This document shows, piece after piece, positions 32,692 through 40,386 of a stretch of DNA of 64,000 nucleotides; the stretch's first letter is position 1; each line of letters starts with the position of its first letter. Source of the DNA: CAKZLS01 sp963771545. Lineage in GTDB: Bacteria > Pseudomonadota > Alphaproteobacteria > Rhodospirillales > Defluviicoccaceae. Both the position numbers and the translations under genes were made by a program. The stretch is from assembly GCA_963771545.1 (NCBI GenBank), contig CAVYTX010000002.1:744001-808000 (forward strand). The letters are read 5' to 3'. The notes beneath the pieces were generated by a model, which was not told the DNA's origin, ran no database searches, and was given only the letters and a program-made list of their open reading frames with translations.

Positions 32692-33162
32692 ATGCATTTT
32701 GTCGTACGCGCGGCGTGTCTATTCATTGGCGGTCTTGTAGCGGTGGCGGTATGTGTTCTGCTGGGAATGCTTTTTGATCTCTGGGGGTTGCTGACGTTCT
32801 TCGAAGAAAGGTTCTGGGAAATGTTCTGGGAACGCATGAGAGCTTTCCCAAGTTTTAAAGTGGTCATCGTTGCCACGATGTTGTCGATGCTTTTTCCCAC
32901 GTCTTATTACGGCATGAACGTATTGGACCGCGAAAGGTATTCGCGAAGCGGTTGGGGGAACGCACCAGCCTTTGAAGTATTCATATTGACGAGCATGCTG
33001 ATATTTTCACTAATAGTGGTATTTCAGCCAGAAGACGAAATTTTGCGAATTATGTCTCGCAAAGCGTATATCTTGCCATTTTTCCTTCTGTGTTGGGTAC
33101 ACGGCGGTATTAATGCTTACCACGTACACGTTCTCTCGCGTAATTTTAGGGATGAATTGTAA
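32692..33162 (+). CDS. Membrane protein of unknown function (putative cassette gene)
   Basis: 156 residues with four hydrophobic segments: ACLFIGGLVAVAVCVLLGML (about 8-27), FKVVIVATMLSMLFPTSY (about 55-72), FEVFILTSMLIFSLIVVF (about 93-110) and AYILPFFLLCWVHGGINAY (about 125-143). Acidic FFEERFWEMFWERM lies between the first two. It is less GC-rich than the chromosome and starts right after the attC-like site; TAACCAGGCG at its end resembles the beginning of another attC that is not completed. No family recognised. Confidence 0.7.
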   Translation: MHFVVRAACLFIGGLVAVAVCVLLGMLFDLWGLLTFFEERFWEMFWERMRAFPSFKVVIVATMLSMLFPTSYYGMNVLDRERYSRSGWGNAPAFEVFILTSMLIFSLIVVFQPEDEILRIMSRKAYILPFFLLCWVHGGINAYHVHVLSRNFRDEL

Positions 33163-33412
33163 CCAGGCGTTCTACTCGCTCCGGCTGCCACTCGTTTCCA
33201 CTTTATATGCGAGATTTGCGAGCCATCGGAAGTCGCCCGCGACACGACCGCTCATGGCTACTTTTCTCCGTTTTAAGTCAGTTTCGGGGATGCCCGGAGC
33301 ATCTCTGAAAGCGGACTATGATGCTGACCAGGGAATAGAGGCGACGAACCGAATTTAACCCTATGGACAATAGTATTAGGCAACACGCATCTGCCTTTTT
33401 TGTCGGCAACGC
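33163..33412. other. Spacer after the putative cassettes
   Basis: Nothing coding is convincing. The first bases (TAACCAGGCG) could be the left end of a truncated attC site, but no matching GTTRRRY core follows. Confidence 0.35.
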
Positions 33413-33448
33413 CCGACCGGCCGTGTCGCTGTTGATCATAACATCAAG

Positions 33449-33487
33449 CTCCACGGCGACCCGTCCTCGCCGCTCGCCGGGTTGATT
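33449..33487 (+). pseudogene. Relic of the thiG 3' end, copy A
   Basis: Reads LHGDPSSPLAGLI, against LYADPSSPLAGLI at the C-terminus of the intact thiG (28918). The stop codon TAG of thiG is CAG here. It lies 26 bases upstream of the truncated ydcF copy. Confidence 0.65.
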
Positions 33488-33512
33488 CAGGGCGGGGGTC
33501 TGGATTTGAACC

Positions 33513-33860
33513 GTGAACAAAGGTCCGAAATTCGACGCGGTGATCGTCCTCGGCGCCGCCGTGTGGGCGGGCGGGAAGCCAAGCCCGACGCTCGTTCGGC
33601 GCGCCCGGCACGGGGCCAAGCTGACGCTGGCGGGCGCGGCGCCGGCGCTCATGGTCACCGGCGGCGTGGGCGTCCACCCGCCCGCCGAAGCCCTGGTCAT
33701 GCGCGACATCGCCATGGAGGAGGGGGTGGCCGAAAACGCCATCGTCATCGAGGACACGGCGGCCGACACCCTCGAAAGCGGATGGGCGTGCGCCGCCATC
33801 ATGCGGTCCCGGGGCTGGTCGCGGGCCCTGATTGTCACCGACGACTTTCACCTGGCGTAA
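33513..33860 (+). pseudogene. Truncated YdcF-family (DUF218) protein, copy A
   Basis: 115 residues, collinear with the N-terminal two thirds of the complete copy at 34517-35029 (about 86 percent identical by eye). It starts MNKGPKFDAVIVLGAAVWAG and breaks after IVTDDFHLA at a TAA, exactly where a hairpin-like element (33864-33925) begins. The C-terminal third with the last conserved block is absent. A shared leader (CCGACCGGC...GTGTCGCTG at 33413 and 33944) shows that the copies arose by a segmental tandem duplication. Confidence 0.8.
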
Positions 33861-34087
33861 CGAAGGAGTCAAACTCACTTGATCGACTATAATCATGATT
33901 TTCAATCGAATCTGACGCTGTTGACGTCTGACCCTGTTGACGTCCGACCGGCTGTGTCGCTGTTGATTTGCCTGTGAATGATATCAGGGCGTGGATATTC
34001 CCCTTTCGTCGATTTAACAGTTTCCAAGGAATGGTGTTAAATCTGAGAGTCCGAGTCAAAAAGAAGCTTTCATAAAATCGACCCCAT
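33861..34087. other. Non-coding stretch with hairpin-like element and leader repeat
   Basis: Holds a degenerate relative of the 54-bp hairpin element (33864-33925, sharing GATTTTCA and CGAATCTGAC with it), a 15-bp tandem repeat CTGTTGACGTCTGAC (about 33917-33946), and the second copy of the leader repeat GACCGGCTGTGTCGCTG (33945-33961). No gene seen. Confidence 0.5.
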
Positions 34088-34120
34088 GCCGACCCGTCCT
34101 CGTCGCTCGCCGGGTGGATT
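34088..34120 (+). pseudogene. Relic of the thiG 3' end, copy B
   Basis: Reads ADPSSSLAGWI, against ADPSSPLAGLI at the end of intact thiG. Lies upstream of the MITE and the complete ydcF. Shows that ydcF originally followed a thiG copy. Confidence 0.6.
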
Positions 34121-34178
34121 CGGGGCGGGGGTGGCGGCCCGCGCTTTAGGACGGGAGCCGCCGCTAATTTAGGTCTAA

Positions 34179-34455
34179 TACCAACGGCCGTTAATAACAA
34201 CTCATTGTGATCGTGTTTCACGCTTCCTCGGCAGGAGGGACCGCGACGGCGATGGGGACCCATCGTCAAGCGGTTCCCCCATATTCCAAACTTGGGCCCC
34301 GAGGAAGCGCGAAACACGACCCTTCGGGCGGCCTATCGAGGCTTCCGGACAGCGTCGCGCGGCGCTTATGATGCTCCCGCATCACCGCGCGCCACGCTCC
34401 TTGCCGGAAACCTCGATAGGTCGTCACAATGGGTCGTTATTAATGGCCGTTGGTA
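34179..34455. mobile_element. MITE-like nested palindromic element, copy 2
   Basis: 277 bp, same family as 1489-1745. Termini TACCAACGGCC and the complement of GGCCGTTGGTA, bounded by TA; the three nested stems are in the same order. It differs by a longer loop of the second stem (about 34284-34302), an added CCTTCGG, and many paired substitutions. It separates the thiG relic from ydcF. Confidence 0.75.
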
Positions 34456-34516
34456 TAATATCCACGGCGTTGACCTTGTCGTACTCCCCCTCGTGCTCAC
34501 ATTCTGGATTTGAACA

Positions 34517-35029
34517 GTGAACAAAGGTCCGAAATTCGACGCGGTGATCGTCCTCGGCGCCGCCGTGTGGGCGGGCGGAAAGCCAAGCCCGACACTCCTC
34601 CGGCGCACCCGGCACGGCGCCAAGCTGGTGCTGGAGGGGGAGGCGCCGGTGCTCATGGTTACCGGCGGTGTCGGCGCGCACCCGCCGGCGGAAGCCGTGG
34701 TCATGCGCGGCATCGCGCTGGAGGAGGGGGTCGGCGAAGACGCCATCGTCGTCGAGGATTCGGCCGCCGACACCCTCGACAGCGGATGGGCGTGTTCCGC
34801 CATCATGCGGTGCCGGGGCTGGTCGCGGGCCCTGATCGTCACCGACGACTTTCACCTGGCGCGCACGGTGACGATCTTCCGCTGGCTTGGCATCCAGGCC
34901 GGGGGAAGCGCCGCGCCGGGGACGCGCGAGGATCTAGGGTGGTGGGGCTGGATATACTACTGGCTGCGCGAGTTGGCGGCGTGGCCGTGGACGGTGCTGC
35001 GTATGATCGCCAACGGGCGAGGGGGATGA
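34517..35029 (+). CDS. YdcF/ElyC-family (DUF218) protein
   Basis: 170 residues; the DUF218 domain includes envelope-linked proteins such as SanA/ElyC/YdcF. Conserved pieces: FDAVIVLGAAVWAGGKPSPT, APVLMVTGGVGAHPPAE, AIVVEDSAADTLDSG, ALIVTDDFHLARTVTIFRWL. GTG start after a T-rich leader. The fragment GWIYYWLRELAAWPWTVLRM near the end is typical. The 3' end overlaps the convergent TIR gene by 73 bases. Function probably in cell-envelope metabolism; substrate unknown. Confidence 0.85.
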   Translation: MNKGPKFDAVIVLGAAVWAGGKPSPTLLRRTRHGAKLVLEGEAPVLMVTGGVGAHPPAEAVVMRGIALEEGVGEDAIVVEDSAADTLDSGWACSAIMRCRGWSRALIVTDDFHLARTVTIFRWLGIQAGGSAAPGTREDLGWWGWIYYWLRELAAWPWTVLRMIANGRGG

Positions 35030-35658
35030 ATGCGCCTACTTGCCTCGCTCGGCGGCCTTGATGGCCTGAACGTTGGCCAATTCGCCAGGAACCCGATAAT
35101 CGCGGCAACCGCGGCGCCGCCCAGCCCCGCCAGCAGAGGCCAACGCCGGCGTTTCGCTTGGGGCGGCGGGGGGACGGGGTTGTCGGCGGAAAACTCGACC
35201 TTGCGTCGTGGGGCCGGACGCGGCTCGTCCTTTGCGTCCCGGAGGGCGGCCTCGGGCGCAATGGCCGGATTTCGAACCAGCCGCTCGACGGCGCTCAGCA
35301 ATTGCCGGAAGCCTCTATGGTCGTCTTGGCCCCGCCATCCCACCAAGGAGACGGTCTGCGTCAATCGAAACGCAATGGGCTGCTCCACGGCGTCGATCAG
35401 GGCGGGGATTAGGACGCTGCGTTTCTGCGCCTCGGTGGCTTCCGTCCGCACCCAAGTCTTGCCAACGGACGTCTTCGACCACAGCACCACCGCGCAGCGG
35501 GCCGCCGACAGTTCCCGCTCGATCATCCGGTCCCAGGTCTCGCCGGGCGGGATCTCGGCGTCCCACCACACCTCGAAACCACGCGCTTCCATGGCGTCCG
35601 CAAGGCGATGGGCCGTCTCCTTGTCCTCGCGCGCGTAACTGAGAAAAACATCGGCCAC
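34957..35658 (-). CDS. TIR-domain protein with C-terminal membrane anchor
   Basis: 233 residues. TIR domain at about 1-125: MADVFLSYAREDKETAHRLA, GFEVWWDAEIPPGETWDRMI, CAVVLWSKTSVGKTWVRTEA, with Glu73 in the position of the NADase catalytic Glu. A basic/proline-rich linker (PVPPPPQAKRRR) leads to one transmembrane helix (LLAGLGGAAVAAIIGFLAN, about 178-196) and a short tail. This TIR-TM layout occurs in bacterial TIR effectors and in proteins of unknown role. It stands alone, convergent to ydcF, so a partner sensor is not evident. Confidence 0.88.
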   Translation of the reverse strand: MADVFLSYAREDKETAHRLADAMEARGFEVWWDAEIPPGETWDRMIERELSAARCAVVLWSKTSVGKTWVRTEATEAQKRSVLIPALIDAVEQPIAFRLTQTVSLVGWRGQDDHRGFRQLLSAVERLVRNPAIAPEAALRDAKDEPRPAPRRKVEFSADNPVPPPPQAKRRRWPLLAGLGGAAVAAIIGFLANWPTFRPSRPPSEASRRIHPPRPLAIIRSTVHGHAANSRSQ

Positions 35659-35892
35659 GTCAAAAATCCCCCAAACTCAGCCCGACCTTAACGCGTTTAT
35701 TTAGCTCCCGGTTCGGCCTCAAGTCCAGCCGTCCGGATCTGGCTTGCGGCACCCATACAGCCGGCGTTCACACGCCCGATGGAGGGTCCCGTGCCGGGGG
35801 AACGAGAGCGAACGAAGCTGTAGCGACGGAGAAGGGGGCAACAACCGGCGCCGCGCGGAACGGCGCCGGTGTCGGATCACGGGCCGCGTCGC

Positions 35893-37350
35893 CTATTCGG
35901 TTACATCGCTCAATGGAATGCCCAGGGCGTCGGCGACACCTTTGCCGTAGGCCGGATCGGCCTTGAGGCAGTTGCCGATATGACGGATTTGGATATCCCT
36001 CGGAGCTTCACCGATGGCTCCGGCGGTGTTGTTGAACAGGTGGTGCCGCTGCTCGGGACTCATCAGGCGGAACAGCATGCCCGGCTGGGAATAGTAATCG
36101 GTGTCCTCGCGATGGTTCCAGTGATCGGCGGCGCCTTCCAGACTCAGGGGAGCTCGCGGTGTTCCGGTTGCTCCCGCCACTCGCCGTAGCTGTTCGGCTC
36201 GTAGCCGATCGTACCGCCATGATTGCCGTCCACCCGCATGGCGCCGTCACGGTGGTAACTGTGCGCCGGGCAGCGCGGGGCGTTCACCGGGATCAGGTGA
36301 TGGTTGACGCCGAGCCGGTAGCGCTGCGCGTCGCCGTAGGAGAACAGGCGCCCCTGGAGCATCTTGTCCGGCGAGAAGCCGATACCGGGCGGCACGGTGG
36401 CCGGATTGAATGCGGATTGCTCCACCTCGGCGAAGAAGTTCTCCGGATTGCGGTTCAGTTCCATCACCCCGACCTCGATCAACGGATAGTCGGCGTGGGG
36501 CCAGATCTTGGTCAAATCGAAGGGATTATAGGGGACCTTCGCGGCATCGGCCTCGGGCATGACCTGTACCTTCAGCGTCCACTTCGGAAAGTCGCCCTTT
36601 TCGATGCTGTCGTAAAGGTCGCGCTGATGGCTCTCGCGATCCTTGCCGATGATCGCTTCGGCTTCCGCGTCGGTCAGGTTCTTGATGCCTTGTTGCGACT
36701 TGAAATGGAATTTAACCCAATACCGTTCATTGTTCGCGTTGATGAAGCTGAAGGTGTGGCTGCCGAAGCCGTGCATGTGGCGGTAGGTCGCCGGAATGCC
36801 GCGATCGCTCATGACGATGGTGACTTGGTGCAGGGCCTCGGGCAGCGAGGTCCAGAAGTCCCAGTTGTTCTTGGCGCTGCGCATGTTGGTGCGCGGGTCG
36901 CGCTTGACGGCGTGGTTGAGGTCGGGGAACTTGAGCGGGTCGCGCAGGAAGAACACCGGCGTATTGTTGCCGACCATGTCCCAGTTGCCTTCCTCGGTGT
37001 AGAACTTGACGGCGAAACCGCGGATATCGCGTTCGGCGTCGGCGGCTCCGCGTTCACCGGCGACGGTGGTGAAGCGGGCGAACAGCTCGGTCGTCTTGCC
37101 GATTTCGGAGAAGATTTTCGCCCGCGTGTATTTCGTAATGTCATGGGTCACGGTGAACGCGCCATAGGCGCCGGAGCCCTTGGCGTGCATGCGCCGCTCG
37201 GGGATGACCTCGCGGTCGAAATGGGCGAGCTTTTCCAAAAACCAGACGTCTTGCAGCAACTGGGGGCCGCGCGGGCCCGCGGTTGCCGCATTCTGGTTAT
37301 CCTGGCACGGGCGCACCCGCGTTCGTTGTCAGTTTTCCCTTGTCGCTCAT
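35893..37350 (-). pseudogene. katA: Monofunctional heme catalase, two frame breaks
   Basis: Small-subunit clade 3 catalase that disproportionates H2O2. Natural start is ATG at 37350 (MSDKGKLTTNAGAPVP, GGAG upstream). An extra base at 37301-37302 breaks the frame before DNQNAATAGPRGPQLLQDVW. The middle is intact: REVIPERRMHAKGSGAYG (catalytic His), GNNTPVFFLRDPLKFPD (Asn), RLFSYGDAQRYRLG (heme Tyr). A base is missing from the G run 36147-36150 between EHREL and SLEGAADHWNHRED; the tail then runs to DVTE. Repairing both gives a normal catalase of about 485 residues. Two opposite indels in an otherwise perfect gene favour assembly error over decay. Confidence 0.88.
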
Positions 37351-37408
37351 GTTATTCTCCGTGTTGTTTATGAGAAAAATACATATATAACTTAATACTA
37401 AAGTAATG

Positions 37409-37425
37409 TTTTAAATTATTCTAAA
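37409..37425 (-). promoter_or_regulatory. Irr/PerR-like box upstream of katA
   Basis: TTTTAAATTATTCTAAA is close to the Irr iron-control element (TTTAGAAT-ATTCTAAA) and to PerR boxes. It lies about 60 bases upstream of the katA start in an AT-rich promoter. Either regulator would link catalase to iron or peroxide. No binding evidence is available. Confidence 0.4.
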
Positions 37426-37426
37426 G

Positions 37427-37909
37427 TATGCCGTGGAGTGAAGTCAACGCTTTCATCGGATGCGTCGGAGACCGCCCGCCGCCGATGCCCGCGAACGGCG
37501 GGCCGCCGTGTTCGAGCCTCGAACCAGGAAAATGGACGGAACGAAAATTGTTCTTTAAGGCCGGGGCCGGTATCGCGTATAACCCTGCTCCCACGCTCGT
37601 TGTCCCGTTCGCGGAATGTGCGGATCGCCATTCACGGCGCGCGGATGTTTCTCTTGGAACCGGCCGACTGCTCGGATACGCCGACTGTTGGAGCCGGCGG
37701 TTTTGGGGGACGGAAGGATGCTCGCGGTTACCGAAAACACCGGCGGTTTGCGCAGAACGTACATGAGCCTGCTCGGCAGGATCAATCCCCACAGCAGTCT
37801 GCTCGCGGCGTAAGCACGTTACGCCGCGTTATGCCTTGCGAACGCTCGGACTCTCCGTTGGCGGGCGACGAGCATATGAAGACCGACGACTGCGTGAAGA
37901 GAAAGTGGG
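37427..37909. other. Intergenic region between katA and the decarboxylase
   Basis: About 480 bases. Several frames are open but none has a ribosome site or family resemblance. A weak GAGAAAGTGGG site precedes the decarboxylase ATG at 37910. Confidence 0.4.
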
Positions 37910-39043
37910 ATGACTCCGAAAATTCAAAAATTCTTGACCGAGCGGCGTCTCGATACGCCGTTTCTCGTTGTCGACCTCGACGCGATCGAGGCCAATTACC
38001 AAGTTCTGCGCGCCCGGTTGCCGGTGGCGGACATCTACTATGCCGTGAAGGCCAATCCGGCCGAGCCGGTTCTGCGCGCGCTCGTGGAGCTTGGATCGTG
38101 CTTCGACGCGGCCAGCGTCTCGGAAGTGGACGACTGCCTCGCCGCCGGCGCCGATCCCGCGCGGATCTCTTACGGCAATACGGTGAAACGGCAACGCGAC
38201 ATCGCCCGCGCCCATGACCTGGGGGTTCGCCTCTACGCGTTCGACAGCGCCGACGAGTTGCGCAAGCTGGCGGCCGAGGCGCCCGGATCGAAGGTCTATT
38301 GCCGGATCCTGGTGTCCAACGGCGGCGCCCAGTGGCCGCTGTCGCGCAAGTTCGGCTGCGATCTGGACATGGCGCGCGATCTCATGCTGAGCGCCGCCGA
38401 TCTCGGCCTCGACCCCCATGGCATTTCGTTTCATGTGGGCTCGCAACAATTGGATCCGACGCGCTGGGAACTGGCCATCGGCCGCGCGGCCATGGTGTTT
38501 TCCGACCTGCGCGAGGCCGGGCTCGAGCTCAAGATGATCAATCTCGGCGGCGGATTCCCGGCCCGGTACCGGGGCGGCGATCCGCGGCCGGTGGATGATT
38601 TCGCCAATGCCATCATGCGGGCCATGACCCGGCACTTCGGCAATGACTTGCCGGATATGATCATCGAGCCGGGCCGGTGCATCGCCGCCGAGGCGGGGGT
38701 GATCCAGAGCGAGGTGCTGCTGGTGTCACGCAAGACCTACGACGACCCCGCGCGCTGGGTGTATTTCGACGTCGGCAAGTTCGGCGGTCTGGCCGAAACC
38801 ATGGACGAGGCCATCCGCTACCCCATCGAAACGCCCCACGACGGAACCGCAGAGGGGCCGGTAATCATCGCCGGGCCCACCTGCGACGGCGCCGACGTGC
38901 TCTATGAGAAGTTCCAGTACACCCTGCCGCTCGCGCTCAGGAGCGGCGACCGGGTCAACCTGCTCAGCGCCGGCGCTTATACGTCGGTGTACGCGTCCCA
39001 GCGCTTCAACGGGTTCGCGCCCATGGCGGAGTACTATATTTGA
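37910..39043 (+). CDS. Ornithine/lysine decarboxylase, group IV (alanine racemase fold)
   Basis: PLP enzyme making putrescine and/or cadaverine from ornithine or lysine. 377 residues. PLP lysine is Lys47 in YYAVKANP; the phosphate-binding region is MINLGGGFPARY, with the EPGR motif in DMIIEPGRCIAAEAG, and the catalytic Cys in GPTCDGADV. This is the eukaryote-like ODC type usual in alphaproteobacteria. Substrate choice between ornithine and lysine cannot be decided by eye. Confidence 0.93.
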   Translation: MTPKIQKFLTERRLDTPFLVVDLDAIEANYQVLRARLPVADIYYAVKANPAEPVLRALVELGSCFDAASVSEVDDCLAAGADPARISYGNTVKRQRDIARAHDLGVRLYAFDSADELRKLAAEAPGSKVYCRILVSNGGAQWPLSRKFGCDLDMARDLMLSAADLGLDPHGISFHVGSQQLDPTRWELAIGRAAMVFSDLREAGLELKMINLGGGFPARYRGGDPRPVDDFANAIMRAMTRHFGNDLPDMIIEPGRCIAAEAGVIQSEVLLVSRKTYDDPARWVYFDVGKFGGLAETMDEAIRYPIETPHDGTAEGPVIIAGPTCDGADVLYEKFQYTLPLALRSGDRVNLLSAGAYTSVYASQRFNGFAPMAEYYI

Positions 39044-39111
39044 AGATTTGAGGCGCGCCGCCGCGCATTCCAAACCGTTTTCAAACGAGATCTTGTCAGG
39101 AAAATTCCGCA

Positions 39112-39612
39112 ATGAAGAAAAGCTTCCAACTGTTCGCCGCCGCGCTGATGACCGCGGCCCTGTCGCCAGTGTCCGGCGCGCTCGCCGGCAATATTGAAAT
39201 CGAGAACCCGTGGGCGCGGGCGTCCGCCGGCATGGCCAAGGCCGGCGCCGCGTTCATGGACATCAAGAACATCGGCGCCGCCGATCGCGTTATCGGGGCG
39301 TCGGCCGACGTGTCCGAGTCCGTGGAACTGCACACGCACATCAAGGATGGCGACGTGATGAAGATGCGCCGCGTCGACGTGATCGACGTTCCGGCGAACG
39401 GAATGGCCCATCTGGCTCCAGGCGGCCTGCACTTCATGTTCATGGGCCTCACCGCGCCCCTGGAAGAGGGTGAAACCTTCCCGCTGACTTTGACATTCGA
39501 AAAGGCCGGCGACGTGACCGTCGAGGTCGAGGTCAAGGCGGCTGGCGCCATGGGAGGCATGCAGGGGCAGGGGCACGGGACCATGCAGGGTCACGACATG
39601 AAAACGCAGTAA
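39112..39612 (+). CDS. Periplasmic copper chaperone PCu(A)C
   Basis: Delivers Cu(I) for cytochrome oxidase assembly in the periplasm. Signal peptide MKKSFQLFAAALMTAALSPV with cleavage near ALA-GN. The copper site of the DUF461 family is complete: His in ELHTHIKDGDVMKM, Met in that same block, and the His/Met pair in GGLHFMFMGL. The tail GGMQGQGHGTMQGHDMKTQ is Met/His-rich and may add metal-binding sites. 166 residues. Confidence 0.93.
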   Translation: MKKSFQLFAAALMTAALSPVSGALAGNIEIENPWARASAGMAKAGAAFMDIKNIGAADRVIGASADVSESVELHTHIKDGDVMKMRRVDVIDVPANGMAHLAPGGLHFMFMGLTAPLEEGETFPLTLTFEKAGDVTVEVEVKAAGAMGGMQGQGHGTMQGHDMKTQ

Positions 39613-39769
39613 TTGCGAGCGAGCACGGCGGCCGCGGCCCTTTCGCGAGGGACTCAAGGGCGGGACCGCATAACGACGCTCGTTACCCCCAAAACGGGAC
39701 CTACCGGTTGGCGGGTGTGGTTCACCTGTGTTACCTTGTCCGGCCGGTTCGGTGGGAGCACGAAAAGTC

Positions 39770-40243
39770 ATGGTGGTGATCAGGTGGTCGGAGGCGATGA
39801 GCGTGGGGGTGCCGGCCGTCGATCACGACCACAAAATCCTGGTCGGATTGATCAATAGCCTGGGCGAAGCCACCCGCGGCGAGGACGACAAGACCCAGGT
39901 GATCGCCGGCGCGCTCGCCACCCTGATCGCCTATACCCAGTATCACTTCGAGCGCGAAGAGAAGATGATGGAGGCCTGCGGCTATCCCGATCTCCCGACC
40001 CACCACGAAGAGCACCACGCCTTGACCCAGGAAGTCCTGGCTCTCAGGGGCCGCTTCCTCGAGAGCGAATCCGATATCACCGTGGAGGAATTGCTGACGT
40101 TCCTGACCGGCTGGCTCAACCATCACATCCTGCTGCAGGACATGGAGTACCGCGAGCATGTCGAGGGCAACGCGGCGGCGGAAGCCGCCGCCCAGGCCTA
40201 CGGTGAGTTCGATTTCGCCGCCATCGGCGCCGCCCAGGTTTAA
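39770..40243 (+). CDS. Bacteriohemerythrin
   Basis: 157-residue single-domain hemerythrin with a diiron O2-binding site: His in VDHDHKIL, HFEREEKMMEACGY, HHEEHHALT and HHILLQDMEYREH. ATG at 39770 matches the family start (IRWSEAMSVGVPAVDHDH). Role is likely O2 storage/sensing or delivery in a microaerobic lifestyle, from the family. A hairpin repeat follows and may terminate transcription. Confidence 0.93.
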   Translation: MVVIRWSEAMSVGVPAVDHDHKILVGLINSLGEATRGEDDKTQVIAGALATLIAYTQYHFEREEKMMEACGYPDLPTHHEEHHALTQEVLALRGRFLESESDITVEELLTFLTGWLNHHILLQDMEYREHVEGNAAAEAAAQAYGEFDFAAIGAAQV

Positions 40244-40245
40244 AG

Positions 40246-40362
40246 CACCCTCACCCCAGCCCTCTCCCGCAAGCGGGCGAGGGGGTTTTTGGCCGTTTCG
40301 AGCGCGTTTACCCTCGCCCGCTTGCGGGAGAGGGAGGGGCCCGCGTAGCGGGAGGGTGAGGG
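40246..40362. repeat. Palindromic intergenic repeat (BIME-like), also a terminator
   Basis: CACCCTCACCCCAGCCCTCT at the left is mirrored at the right by complements ending in GGGAGGGTGAGGG. The first stem, CCTCTCCCGC/GCGGGCGAGG, is followed by TTTTT (40286-40290), so it can terminate the hemerythrin transcript. This is a common dispersed repeat in alphaproteobacteria. Confidence 0.75.
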
Positions 40363-40386
40363 CCCTGTACCTTTCCGACAGAGCGG

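Noticed and set aside
33163..33262. Second attC site after the membrane-protein gene
   Set aside because: TAACCAGGCG fits a left end, but no GTTRRRY core or pairing arm was found downstream.
37428..37880. Several open frames between katA and the decarboxylase
   Set aside because: No start with a ribosome site, overlapping frames on both strands and no recognisable domain.
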